Source: CAUZFZ01 sp963579025 (GTDB taxonomy: Bacteria; Planctomycetota; Planctomycetia; Planctomycetales; Planctomycetaceae). Taken from it: a DNA stretch of 9,571 bases. The stretch covers positions 1 to 9,571 of the forward strand of contig CAUZFZ010000266.1 of the NCBI GenBank assembly GCA_963579025.1. The letters are read 5' to 3'. Below are positions 1-7,169 of this stretch, one piece after another (positions within the stretch are counted from its first letter, which is position 1; each line of letters opens with the position of its first letter). Both the position numbers and the translations under genes were made by a program. The notes beneath the pieces were generated by a model, which was not told where the DNA came from, ran no database searches, and saw nothing but the letters and a program-made list of their open reading frames with translations.

Positions 1-21
1 TGATTCGAAGCCAGGTGTTAC

Positions 22-26
22 AGGAG
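22..26 (+). promoter_or_regulatory. Ribosome binding site of htpG
   Basis: AGGAG, 6 bases upstream of the GTG at 33. It lies inside the reading frame extended from the GTG at 15, so it favours the shorter protein. Confidence 0.7.
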
Positions 27-32
27 TTCAAC

Positions 33-1949
33 GTGTCCGTCGAAACGGCCCCTCAGGAGTACACCTTTCAGGCTGAGATTTCTCAGCTTCTGCAACTGTT
101 GTCCCACTCGCTGTATCAGAATCGTGATATTGCGATCCGCGAGCTGATCTCGAACGCGTCGGATGCACTGGACCGCTTCCGGCACATTACGCTCACTGAA
201 AAGCAGCATGAAGACAATCAGGAACTGGCCATCACCGTCGAGCCCGACAGCGAAAACAGCCTGCTCGTCATTCGGGATAACGGCATTGGCATGACGCAGG
301 AGGAACTGGTTCGCAACCTGGGCACGATCGCCCACAGCGGATCTCTGGAATTCCTCAAGAAGCTGGGTGATCAGCCGGCGGACAATGTGTCGCTGATCGG
401 GCAGTTTGGGGTCGGTTTTTATTCATCGTTCATGATCGCCGACCGAGTTGAAGTCCTGAGCCGCAGCTACCAGGAAGAATCAGGTTGGCGCTGGGAGAGC
501 GACGGTTCGGGCAGCTTCTCGATCGAGCCTCTCGCGGACTTGGAACGCGGTACGCAGATTCGTCTGCATCTCAAAGAGGACGTGAAGGACCTGGCCGAGC
601 CGTTTCGTCTTAAGCACGTACTGACTGAGTATTCAACGTTCGTGCCTCACCCGATTCGCGTCGATGACGAACACGTCAATGACCAGCCACCCATCTGGGT
701 CGAGCCGAAGTCACAGGTCACCGACGAGCAGTACAAAAACTTTTACGGATACCTGTCGAAGCGCACCGACGAAGAGCCGCTGTGGCACATTCATTTGACC
801 GCGGATTCGCCGTTTCAGTTTCACGCCGTGCTGTTCTGCTCACCGTCGAATTTTGAGCTGATGGGCTTTGGCCGGAATGAACACGGTCTGCATCTGTGTG
901 CAAAGCGGATCCTCGTCCAGAACAACTGTCGCGAGCTGCTGCCGGAGTACCTGCGGTTTCTGTACGGCCTCGTCGACTCGGCCGATTTGCCGCTGAACGT
1001 TTCCCGACAGGCTTTGCAGGACGATTCCGTCTTCCGCAAGATTCGCAACGTGCTGGTGAAGAAAGTCCTGAGTCGGCTGGCGGACCTCACCAGCGAAGAC
1101 TCCGACGTGTACAACAAGTTCTACCTCCAGTACGGAGCCATCCTGCGCGAGGGCGTGTCCAGCGATTTTGGCAATCGGGACGCGATCGCGAAGCTGCTGC
1201 GATTCAAATCCTCGCACGGCGACGATCGGGATGCGCTCACCTCACTGGCCGATTACGTCGGTCGAATGGCGGACGATCAGACGCAGATTTACTACGCCGG
1301 CGGTCCGGAAGTGTCCACAATTGAACGCAGCCCGAATCTGGAAGCGTTTCGGTCACGGGGACTCGAGGTGCTCTATCTGACCGATCCTGTCGACGAATTC
1401 GTCCTGAATCATCTGCAGACATTTGAGGAGAAGCCGCTCGTTTCCATCGACGCGGACAGCGTCGAACTACCGGGCGCCGCGAAAGGCACTTCAGGCGAAG
1501 ACGAAAGCGCCGCTCAGTCCGACGACAAAGGCGAAGATGAGACACCTGCCGGTTTCGAGCGAGTGCTGACGCTGTTCAAGGAGACACTCGGCGGCAGTGT
1601 GGAAGACGTTCGCAAGTCTGATCGTCTGACGGATAGCGCGTGCTGTCTTGTCAGCCCGGAAGGTGCGTTGAGCGCCCAATTGCAGAAGGTCCTGAGCCAG
1701 GGGTCAGAGGAGTTTCGGGCGTCCAAGCGGATCTTTGAGGTCAACCCGTCACACTCGCTGGTTGTCAGACTGGCCGCCCTGTCCGCCAATTCGGATCACG
1801 ACGAATTCGTGCGCAGTTGTGGTTCGCAAATGTTTACAAATGCCCAACTCATGGAAGGCGTCGTGCCGGATGCCCACGAAGCGTCTGAGCGAATGCTGGG
1901 ATTCATGCAGGAAGTGGCGAGCCATCGGTCGCCGATCGCGGGCAGTTGA
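33..1949 (+). CDS. htpG: Molecular chaperone HtpG (bacterial Hsp90)
   Basis: Cytosolic ATP-dependent Hsp90 chaperone, 638 residues from the chosen GTG start, close to the usual HtpG length. The N-terminal GHKL ATPase domain shows the N-box ELISNASDALDR (residues 37-48; Glu37 matches the catalytic Glu and Asn41 the Mg-binding Asn), DNGIGM (82-87) and the lid/phosphate loop GQFGVGFYS (123-131). The middle domain carries LPLNVSRQALQDD (319-331) with the conserved phosphate-contacting Arg325. The C-terminal dimerisation domain includes FEVNPSHSLVVRLAAL (568-583). Residues about 484-505 form an acidic Gly/Ser/Asp/Glu linker before the C-terminal domain. There is no MEEVD tail, as expected for a bacterial member. 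A GTG six codons upstream (position 15) is in frame, but AGGAG at 22-26 sits 6 bases before the GTG at 33, which decides the start. The gene appears to stand alone: a 365-base gap follows it. Its promoter lies outside the window. Confidence 0.97.
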   Translation: MSVETAPQEYTFQAEISQLLQLLSHSLYQNRDIAIRELISNASDALDRFRHITLTEKQHEDNQELAITVEPDSENSLLVIRDNGIGMTQEELVRNLGTIAHSGSLEFLKKLGDQPADNVSLIGQFGVGFYSSFMIADRVEVLSRSYQEESGWRWESDGSGSFSIEPLADLERGTQIRLHLKEDVKDLAEPFRLKHVLTEYSTFVPHPIRVDDEHVNDQPPIWVEPKSQVTDEQYKNFYGYLSKRTDEEPLWHIHLTADSPFQFHAVLFCSPSNFELMGFGRNEHGLHLCAKRILVQNNCRELLPEYLRFLYGLVDSADLPLNVSRQALQDDSVFRKIRNVLVKKVLSRLADLTSEDSDVYNKFYLQYGAILREGVSSDFGNRDAIAKLLRFKSSHGDDRDALTSLADYVGRMADDQTQIYYAGGPEVSTIERSPNLEAFRSRGLEVLYLTDPVDEFVLNHLQTFEEKPLVSIDADSVELPGAAKGTSGEDESAAQSDDKGEDETPAGFERVLTLFKETLGGSVEDVRKSDRLTDSACCLVSPEGALSAQLQKVLSQGSEEFRASKRIFEVNPSHSLVVRLAALSANSDHDEFVRSCGSQMFTNAQLMEGVVPDAHEASERMLGFMQEVASHRSPIAGS

Positions 1950-2066
1950 TCACCGCAGCAACCCGCGACACACCAGTAAGTTGCGCATGATTCTACCATG
2001 GCGAGAGCCACTTCCAGGGGCCGCTATGTCGCGGCATCTTCATGCACTGTGGGGACTTGCGCCTGC

Positions 2067-2095
2067 TTGACACTCAGGATCCCCCTGAGTACAAC
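2067..2095 (+). promoter_or_regulatory. Candidate sigma70-type promoter for pheA
   Basis: A perfect -35 box TTGACA (2067-2072), a spacer of exactly 17 bases, and TACAAC (2090-2095; 4 of 6 matches to TATAAT). Transcription would begin near 2102, leaving about 210 bases of leader before the pheA ATG. It is the best promoter-like match I found by eye in the window. Planctomycete promoter consensus is not assumed to be identical to that of E. coli, so this is a sequence-level prediction only. Confidence 0.45.
2072..2090. promoter_or_regulatory. Palindromic operator candidate within the promoter spacer
   Basis: ACTCAGG (2072-2078) and CCTGAGT (2084-2090) are perfect 7-base inverted repeats separated by 5 bases. 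They span the whole spacer between the -35 and -10 boxes and take in one base of each box. A dimeric regulator bound here would cover the promoter. In RNA the same bases would form a hairpin, but transcription would start downstream of it, so a DNA operator is the likelier reading. The regulator is unknown. Confidence 0.35.
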
Positions 2096-2314
2096 TCCCG
2101 CGCGGTGTCGGCAGGTCGACCACCACGCGAGACGTGTGAACGACGGAAAGCCCGCGTGTGCGACTCCAGCGCGTTTGATTCGTGCTGGAAATGTCGATTT
2201 CCTGTCGATCGCATTGCTTGAACTATCGACGCAACTGATTGCTGCCACAAAGCTTGTGCCCGGACTTGTGAACCGGCTGAGTCTGGCAGATTGAATTCAG
2301 TCGGAAAGGGACCC

Positions 2315-3478
2315 ATGGCTAAGAAGAAGGTCGTCAGGAAGAAAGCCACTCGCCGCCCTGCGCCGTCGTCCAGCAAAACTGCCAAGCCGCGGTCCTCAGC
2401 TCGGAAACGCACGCCACAACAGATTCAGGCCGCGGCCGCCAAAGTTGACCGCGAGCTTCTTAAGCTCGTCAACACCCGAGCCCAGCTCACAATCGACTGG
2501 CTTGAGGCCCACGAGAATCCGCGGAAAGTCCTTTTCTCACAGGATGTTGAGGCGAATCCGATCGCCGCAGTTCTTGAGAAGAACGACGGCCCGTTGTCGA
2601 ACGAGGCCGTGGCTGGCGTGTTCAAGAGTGTGATCAGCGGCGCCCGCCGGAAAGTGCGGCTCCACCGTGTTGCCTATCTCGGACCGGCTTACAGTTACTC
2701 GCATCAGGCTGCGATTGAGCGGTTTGGGGAGTCGGGCGACCTGGTCCCGGTGAGCACGATCGCGTCTGTTTTCGAAGAAGTTAACAGAGGTCATGTCGAG
2801 TTCGGAATGGTACCGATCGAAAACAGTACGGATGGCCGGATCGTCGACACTCTGGATATGTTCACCAGGCTGCCTCTGAAGATCTGCGGTGAAGTGCAGC
2901 TTAGTGTTCATCTCAACCTGATGGCAAAGTGCGACCGCAGTGCGATCACCGAGATTTACAGCAAGCCGCAGGCGTTGTCGCAATGTCGAAACTGGCTGAA
3001 CCGACACATGCCGCACGCGCGACTTCATGACGTGACGAGCACCTCAACTGCCGCCCAGTTGGCACGAGACAAACCCGGCGCGGCAGCGATTGCGAGTTCA
3101 CGGGCGGCTATTGAATACGGTCTGCAGGTCGTGGCTGAGGACGTTCAGGACAACAAGAACAACGTCACGCGATTTGCTGTGATTGGTGACTTCACTCCGC
3201 CACCAACAGGACAGGATCGGACTGCTTTGCTACTGCAGATTCCGCACCGCCCGGGAGCGCTTTCAGATGCGCTTGCGGCGTTCAAAAAGCAGAAGGTCAA
3301 CCTGAGCTGGATTGAGTCATTCCCACTACGAGGTCCGGAAACCGGGTATCTGTTTTTCCTGGATTTTGAGGGCCATCAGAATGAGGCGAAGGTCAAACGC
3401 ACGCTTGACCAGCTTCAGAAGGCGGCCGTCCGGATGGAAGTGCTCGGGTCGTTTCCTCGCTCTGACGCACTCCAGTGA
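2315..3478 (+). CDS. pheA: P-protein: prephenate dehydratase with chorismate mutase-like and ACT domains
   Basis: Makes phenylpyruvate from prephenate in phenylalanine biosynthesis; 387 residues from the ATG. Layout: a basic tail (1-33; 14 Lys/Arg in the first 32 residues), an AroQ-like chorismate mutase segment (about 34-115), prephenate dehydratase (about 117-292) and an ACT domain (about 302-380). The dehydratase shows YLGPAYSYSH (121-130), VPIENSTDG (166-174), YSKPQALSQC (215-224) and NVTRF (283-287) with the catalytic Thr285. The ACT domain has GALS (314-317), matching the Phe-binding GALV motif, and ESFP (334-337) where ESRP is usual. In the mutase segment, Arg55 aligns with E. coli Arg28, but positions matching Arg11 and Lys39 read Gln38 and His66, and the Arg51/Glu52 region lacks both residues, so this activity is doubtful. 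An in-frame TTG at 2291 would add 8 residues, but the ATG with the preceding GGAAAGGGA (2303-2311) is preferred. Confidence 0.93.
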   Translation: MAKKKVVRKKATRRPAPSSSKTAKPRSSARKRTPQQIQAAAAKVDRELLKLVNTRAQLTIDWLEAHENPRKVLFSQDVEANPIAAVLEKNDGPLSNEAVAGVFKSVISGARRKVRLHRVAYLGPAYSYSHQAAIERFGESGDLVPVSTIASVFEEVNRGHVEFGMVPIENSTDGRIVDTLDMFTRLPLKICGEVQLSVHLNLMAKCDRSAITEIYSKPQALSQCRNWLNRHMPHARLHDVTSTSTAAQLARDKPGAAAIASSRAAIEYGLQVVAEDVQDNKNNVTRFAVIGDFTPPPTGQDRTALLLQIPHRPGALSDALAAFKKQKVNLSWIESFPLRGPETGYLFFLDFEGHQNEAKVKRTLDQLQKAAVRMEVLGSFPRSDALQ

Positions 3479-3539
3479 ATGACTGAACTGCGAAACCACT
3501 AGCGGCAGTGTGGTCCGCCGTTTCCTGCAGCGGGATTCC

Positions 3540-3568
3540 TTGGGAACGCTGTCCATTGTTGATACATT
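3540..3568 (+). promoter_or_regulatory. Weak promoter candidate for the tpiA operon
   Basis: TTGGGA (3540-3545), 17 bases, TACATT (3563-3568), each box matching 4 of 6 consensus positions. It lies in the 239-base gap between pheA and tpiA and would leave a leader of about 140 bases. An imperfect hairpin (ACCAC 3495-3499 with GTGGT 3510-3514) just after pheA has no T-tract and is not called a terminator. Confidence 0.25.
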
Positions 3569-3717
3569 CCGCCGCTCGCAGTGTGAGAAGTACCGGGTCA
3601 CAATTGGATCTCGCAGATCTTCAATGTCCCGGATTGTTCCGTCAGCCGGTGTCATTGCATTGAACGGTAGCGTTTTTTCTCATTCCTGCGTGGTCTAGAT
3701 GCTGAGGTTGTGCTTCG

Positions 3718-4488
3718 ATGCGACGTCCTGTAATTGCCGGCAACTGGAAAATGAACACCTGTCGGGAGTCTGCCGGCTCTCTGGTGACCTCGCTGCGAGC
3801 CGAGGTGCCGACACCTCGCGATGACGTAGACGTCGTGGTTTGCCCGCCGTTCACATACCTGAAACAGGTCGCGGAACTGGCGAGTGATTCGGGAGTCGAA
3901 GTCGGTGGTCAAAACGCCTGGGCGGAGGCGTCGGGCGCTTACACTGGTGAAGTTTCCTGCGAAATGCTGCTGGATGTCGGTTGCCAGTGGGTCGTTCTGG
4001 GCCACAGCGAACGTCGACAGATCAACGGCGAAACGGACGAACTGATCAACACCAAGGTGCAGAAGGCTCTTGCCAGCGGGCTCAAGGTGATCCTGTGTGT
4101 CGGCGAGCTGCTTGAACATCGTGAGGCCGACCAGACGGAAGCTGTTCTGGAACGGCAGATGACAGGTGGATTAGCGGGAGTCGAGTCGGCCGCAATGGCC
4201 AATGTCGTTGTTGCTTACGAGCCCGTATGGGCGATCGGGACAGGCAAAGTTGCCACGGACGATCAGGCTGAGTCTGCCCATGCTTTCCTTAGGTCGTGGC
4301 TCGGAACACGGTTTGATACAGACGTTTCGGCATCCGTTCGTATTCTGTATGGCGGCAGTGTGAAGCCCGATAATGCAGTCGGGTTACTGGGGCAGCCCAA
4401 TGTCGATGGTGCACTGGTCGGTGGGGCAAGTCTGAAGGCTGAGTTGTTTATCCCAATCATCCAGGCGGGAATCGCGTCTGTCGCGTGA
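3718..4488 (+). CDS. tpiA: Triose-phosphate isomerase
   Basis: Interconverts dihydroxyacetone phosphate and glyceraldehyde 3-phosphate in glycolysis/gluconeogenesis in the cytoplasm. It is a complete TIM barrel of 256 residues, the normal length. Catalytic residues are all visible: Lys11 in GNWKMN (8-13), His96 in LGHSERR (94-100) and Glu168 in AYEPVWAIGTG (166-176), which runs into the mobile loop 6. Phosphate-binding YGGSVKP (211-217) and GALVGGASL (231-239) are also present. The ATG is preceded by TGAGG (3703-3707), 10 bases away. It opens a same-strand run with secG 68 bases downstream; tpiA-secG adjacency is common in bacteria. Nothing unusual is seen in the protein. Confidence 0.97.
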   Translation: MRRPVIAGNWKMNTCRESAGSLVTSLRAEVPTPRDDVDVVVCPPFTYLKQVAELASDSGVEVGGQNAWAEASGAYTGEVSCEMLLDVGCQWVVLGHSERRQINGETDELINTKVQKALASGLKVILCVGELLEHREADQTEAVLERQMTGGLAGVESAAMANVVVAYEPVWAIGTGKVATDDQAESAHAFLRSWLGTRFDTDVSASVRILYGGSVKPDNAVGLLGQPNVDGALVGGASLKAELFIPIIQAGIASVA

Positions 4489-4556
4489 AGCTTCCACTGC
4501 TGTTTCGATGGTACTTTGATCCGGCCGCTGTCGGTTTTCTCTGAGGAGAATGAGAC

Positions 4557-5192
4557 ATGTTTGCTGACCTACTCATGATCCTGCTGATGATCGTCAGCCT
4601 GCTGCTAATCCTCGTCGTGCTGTTACAGCGAGGTCGTGGTGGCGGGTTGGCTGGAGCATTTGGTGGAATGGGCGGTCAAAGCGCCTTCGGTACAAAAGCT
4701 GGTGACGTCTTCACGAAGATCACCATTGGGCTGGTCACCGTTTGGGTGCTGCTTGCGGGAGTGAGTGGTGTTCTGGCACGACGATACAGCAATGTCTTCG
4801 ACAACCCGGCCGCTGACGTTTCTGCCGACGACCCCAAAGGCGGTCTGGATGCACCTGCAATTCCGATTGGCAGCGCGGGCGGTAGTGATTCCGACACAGG
4901 CACTTCAATGGGGGCCGTCGGGACGGTTCCCGAGGACAAGCCAGATACGGACACGCAACCATCCGAGGAAAAGGACGTCAAACCAGCGTCGACCGACGGC
5001 GCGACCTCAACCGACGACCCACCCGCCTTGAGTGACTCCGACTCAGCGACTGACAAGGGCGCGGCTGACGCTGACACCCCAACGTCCGCGCCGTCGGAGA
5101 AACCTGCCGACGACGCTCCTGCCGATTCGAGCAAGCCAGAGGCGGACGCCAGTGCGCCGCCGCGGCCGTCCTCACCACCCGAATCCGAGTGA
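4557..5192 (+). CDS. secG: Preprotein translocase subunit SecG with long acidic C-terminal tail
   Basis: Small membrane subunit of the SecYEG channel that stimulates protein export. Two hydrophobic segments (about 3-23 and 55-74) flank the typical glycine-rich loop with LLQRGRGGGLAGAFGG (22-37) and SAFGTKAGDVFTKIT (42-56), which identifies the family. SecG is usually about 70-110 residues; this protein has 211. The extra residues, about 80-211, are low-complexity and rich in Asp, Ser, Ala, Pro, Thr and Glu, with no recognisable fold. If it follows E. coli SecG topology, both termini face away from the cytoplasm, so the tail would be extracytoplasmic (inference). AGGAG (4544-4548) stands 8 bases before the ATG. 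It sits 68 bases after tpiA and 57 bases before yicC, consistent with co-transcription. Confidence 0.92.
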   Translation: MFADLLMILLMIVSLLLILVVLLQRGRGGGLAGAFGGMGGQSAFGTKAGDVFTKITIGLVTVWVLLAGVSGVLARRYSNVFDNPAADVSADDPKGGLDAPAIPIGSAGGSDSDTGTSMGAVGTVPEDKPDTDTQPSEEKDVKPASTDGATSTDDPPALSDSDSATDKGAADADTPTSAPSEKPADDAPADSSKPEADASAPPRPSSPPESE

Positions 5193-5249
5193 CGTCGGAT
5201 CGACTTTTACGGTCTCGCCGACGTCCTCAAACTTAGACGGAGTGGCTTT

Positions 5250-6122
5250 GTGCTGTTGAGCATGACGGGGTTTGGAAACGCAACCGGTCAGAACGACCGG
5301 TTCAGTGCTGCGCTGGAAGTCAAGGCGGTGAATAATCGCTATTTGAAGATTTCCGTGCGGTTGCCGGACGTTCTTGCACCGCTTGAGCCGGATTTTGAGC
5401 GCGTCGTACGTGCAGCAGTCGCTCGTGGAACGGTCTCGGTCAATGTTCGTCTGACGCCACTTGGTCAGGCCAGCCGTTATCACATTGTTCCCGAGGTCCT
5501 GGAATCGTACTGGCAGCAATTGCAGGAGCAGACTGTTCCCTCGCCGCAAACAGCCGACGCTCTGCTGGCACTGCCGGGTGTTGTCGCCGATCAGCTCAGT
5601 GCATCGGTCGACTGCAAACAGGAATGGCCGCTGTTGGAACAGGCGCTGGGGGAGTCGCTGGAGAACCTGCAGTCCTTCCGCCGTCTGGAAGGCGAGTCGA
5701 TGCGACGCGACCTGACCGAGAACGGCGAAATCATTGCTGCAAGACTGGCAACGATCTCGGAGAGAGCCCCGCTGGTCGTCAGTAGTTACCGGGACAAGAT
5801 TCTCGATCGAGTTCAGGAACTGCTGAAGACCGTTTCGGCGACAGTCAGTCCAGACGATCTGATCCGCGAAGTGTCCATCTTTTCCGACCGCTGTGACATC
5901 AATGAGGAAATCACACGGCTGCGTTGTCACATCGAGCAGTTCGAACAGGTCATGGATCAGGCCACGTCTCAGGGTCGCAAGCTGGATTTCCTGAGCCAGG
6001 AGATGTTTCGGGAAGTGAATACGATTGGATCAAAGGCAAATGACGTCGGGATTGCACACAACGTGGTGGACATGAAGGCGGCTGTCGAGAAAATGCGTGA
6101 GATTCTGCAGAACGTAGAGTAA
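5250..6122 (+). CDS. yicC: YicC family endoribonuclease
   Basis: Member of the YicC family, shown in E. coli to be an endoribonuclease; 290 residues, normal length. The N-terminal YicC domain opens with MLLSMTGFGNA and includes VKAVNNRYLKISVRLP (24-39). The C-terminal DUF1732 domain shows SDRCDINEEITRLRCHIEQF (212-231) and GRKLDFLSQEMFREVNTIGS (242-261), where most relatives read EMNREANTIGSK. It ends in the typical QNVE. The GTG start is chosen because the family begins a few residues before SMTGFG and because GGAG (5239-5242) lies 7 bases upstream; an internal ATG at 5262 would cut into the conserved start. It is followed by gmk after 23 bases, and the yicC-gmk pairing is widespread in bacteria. 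Confidence 0.95.
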   Translation: MLLSMTGFGNATGQNDRFSAALEVKAVNNRYLKISVRLPDVLAPLEPDFERVVRAAVARGTVSVNVRLTPLGQASRYHIVPEVLESYWQQLQEQTVPSPQTADALLALPGVVADQLSASVDCKQEWPLLEQALGESLENLQSFRRLEGESMRRDLTENGEIIAARLATISERAPLVVSSYRDKILDRVQELLKTVSATVSPDDLIREVSIFSDRCDINEEITRLRCHIEQFEQVMDQATSQGRKLDFLSQEMFREVNTIGSKANDVGIAHNVVDMKAAVEKMREILQNVE

Positions 6123-6145
6123 GCGCGACTGCGAGGGGCGGACTG

Positions 6146-6757
6146 ATGGCCGACGGAGCTGAAACGGATATCGAATCGCTGAGGGTTCTGGTTTTGTCAG
6201 GCCCCAGCGGCAGCGGAAAATCAACCATCGTCAATCGTCTTTGCGCGGAACCATCTTTGCGTCTGATCAAGATGATCTCGGCAACAACCCGCCCAATTCG
6301 ACCTAAAGAGACGGACGGGGACGATTACCACTTTCTGTCGAACGACGAATTCTCTCGGAAACGGGCCGCGGGTGAATTTGTGGAATGCGAAGAGGTGCAT
6401 TCATCAGGTTACTGGTATGGAACCCTGCGGTCGGAATTGCGGCGAGCTCATGACGCGGGCGGCTGGGCGTTTCTGGAGATTGACGTTAAGGGTGCCCTGC
6501 AGGTGATGGAGCAATACCCCAGCGCCGTGACGGTTTTTCTGAAGACGCCGTCGGAAGAAGTATTCGAACAACGATTACGGTCGCGAGGAACAGAATCGGA
6601 AGAGGTCATACAACGTCGATTGCAGACGGCTCGGGAAGAACTGAGATTCGCTGATCGGTACAGCCATCAGGTCTGCAACGATGACTTGGATCGCGCAGTG
6701 ACGGAAATTATCGAGATCCTGAAGGCGAGTTCCGTTCAGAAAACTGTAGAAGAATAA
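6146..6757 (+). CDS. gmk: Guanylate kinase
   Basis: Phosphorylates GMP to GDP with ATP, an essential step in guanine nucleotide supply and GMP recycling; cytoplasmic. 203 residues, typical length. The P-loop GPSGSGKST is at 19-27, followed by the GMP-binding SATTRPIRPKE (45-55), DDYHFLS (59-65), GEFVE (76-80) and YWYGTLRSEL (89-98). The lid and C-terminal part show RLRSRGTESEEVIQRRL (143-159). GAGGGG (6134-6139), 6 bases ahead of the ATG, supports the start. It lies between yicC and rpoZ, the common arrangement. There are no missing key residues. Confidence 0.97.
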   Translation: MADGAETDIESLRVLVLSGPSGSGKSTIVNRLCAEPSLRLIKMISATTRPIRPKETDGDDYHFLSNDEFSRKRAAGEFVECEEVHSSGYWYGTLRSELRRAHDAGGWAFLEIDVKGALQVMEQYPSAVTVFLKTPSEEVFEQRLRSRGTESEEVIQRRLQTAREELRFADRYSHQVCNDDLDRAVTEIIEILKASSVQKTVEE

Positions 6758-6887
6758 GAGACCCGTCACCGTGTTCGCGGAGCACGGAATTCCAGGAAGA
6801 GCTGCATTCTGGCGAATGCGGCGACAAAGGGACGGGACAGAGAATCCAGGCGTGCGACGCCAGCGTACAAACCGGAGACTGAGTGCC

Positions 6888-7169
6888 ATGCTCGAAGAAT
6901 TCAAAGAAGAAGAAATCGTCAACAAGGTCGGTGGCCGGTTCAAGCTGTCATCGCTGATTCAGAAGCGACTGGTCGCTCTGAATCGTGGCGCGCGTCCGCT
7001 GATCGAACTTCCGACCAAGAATCACATGGAAGTCGTCGTGGCTGAGATCATGCAGGACAAAATCTACCTGGATGCATCCGGCGAAGTGTCCGTGAACGAC
7101 GACGGAACACCCATTGAACCGGACGTCGCGCAGGGAGATGCCGGGCCGACGCTGGACGACCTCATCTAA
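6888..7169 (+). CDS. rpoZ: DNA-directed RNA polymerase subunit omega
   Basis: Small RNA polymerase subunit that helps fold and assemble beta prime. 93 residues from the ATG. The omega/Rpb6 signature is seen as VGGRFKLSSLIQKRLVALNR (14-33) followed by GARPLIEL (34-41), then AEIMQDKIYLD (52-62) and an acidic tail. The placement right after gmk is the classical gmk-rpoZ order, which supports the call for such a short protein. The frame stays open back to a GTG at 6771, but the extra 39 residues are Arg-rich and unlike omega. GGAG (6874-6877) stands 10 bases before the ATG. The 130 bases between gmk and this start hold no other gene. Its stop overlaps the stop of the convergent gene at 7166. Confidence 0.85.
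   Translation: MLEEFKEEEIVNKVGGRFKLSSLIQKRLVALNRGARPLIELPTKNHMEVVVAEIMQDKIYLDASGEVSVNDDGTPIEPDVAQGDAGPTLDDLI

Larger units (their letters stand above)
1950..2314. other. Intergenic region htpG-pheA (365 bases)
   Basis: No reading frame here resembles a protein. The htpG end has only a short GC hairpin (GCCGC at 2020-2024 with GCGGC at 2031-2035) lacking a T-tract, so no convincing intrinsic terminator is visible. The centre holds the promoter/palindrome described separately at 2067-2095. The remainder, about 2100-2314, would be a roughly 210-base untranslated leader of pheA if that promoter is used. I see no tRNA-like fold, no recognisable riboswitch and no Phe-rich leader peptide in it. Confidence 0.6.

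Noticed and set aside
2020..2035. GC hairpin after htpG as an intrinsic terminator
   Set aside because: The stem is only 5 bases and no T-tract follows.
2191..2238. Short ATG frame of 15 codons in the pheA leader, tested as an attenuator peptide
   Set aside because: It has no Phe codons, no good ribosome-binding site and no visible terminator/antiterminator pair after it.
4676..5134. Minus-strand Ser/Ala/Gly-rich frame opposite the secG tail
   Set aside because: It is low-complexity sequence produced by the biased codons of the SecG tail on the other strand.
5172..5930. Minus-strand open frame of 252 codons opposite yicC
   Set aside because: It overlaps a clearly conserved YicC gene almost entirely and has no recognisable motif.
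6771..6887. Extended start for rpoZ at GTG 6771
   Set aside because: The added 39 residues are unlike any omega subunit; the ATG at 6888 gives a normal omega start with a GGAG upstream.
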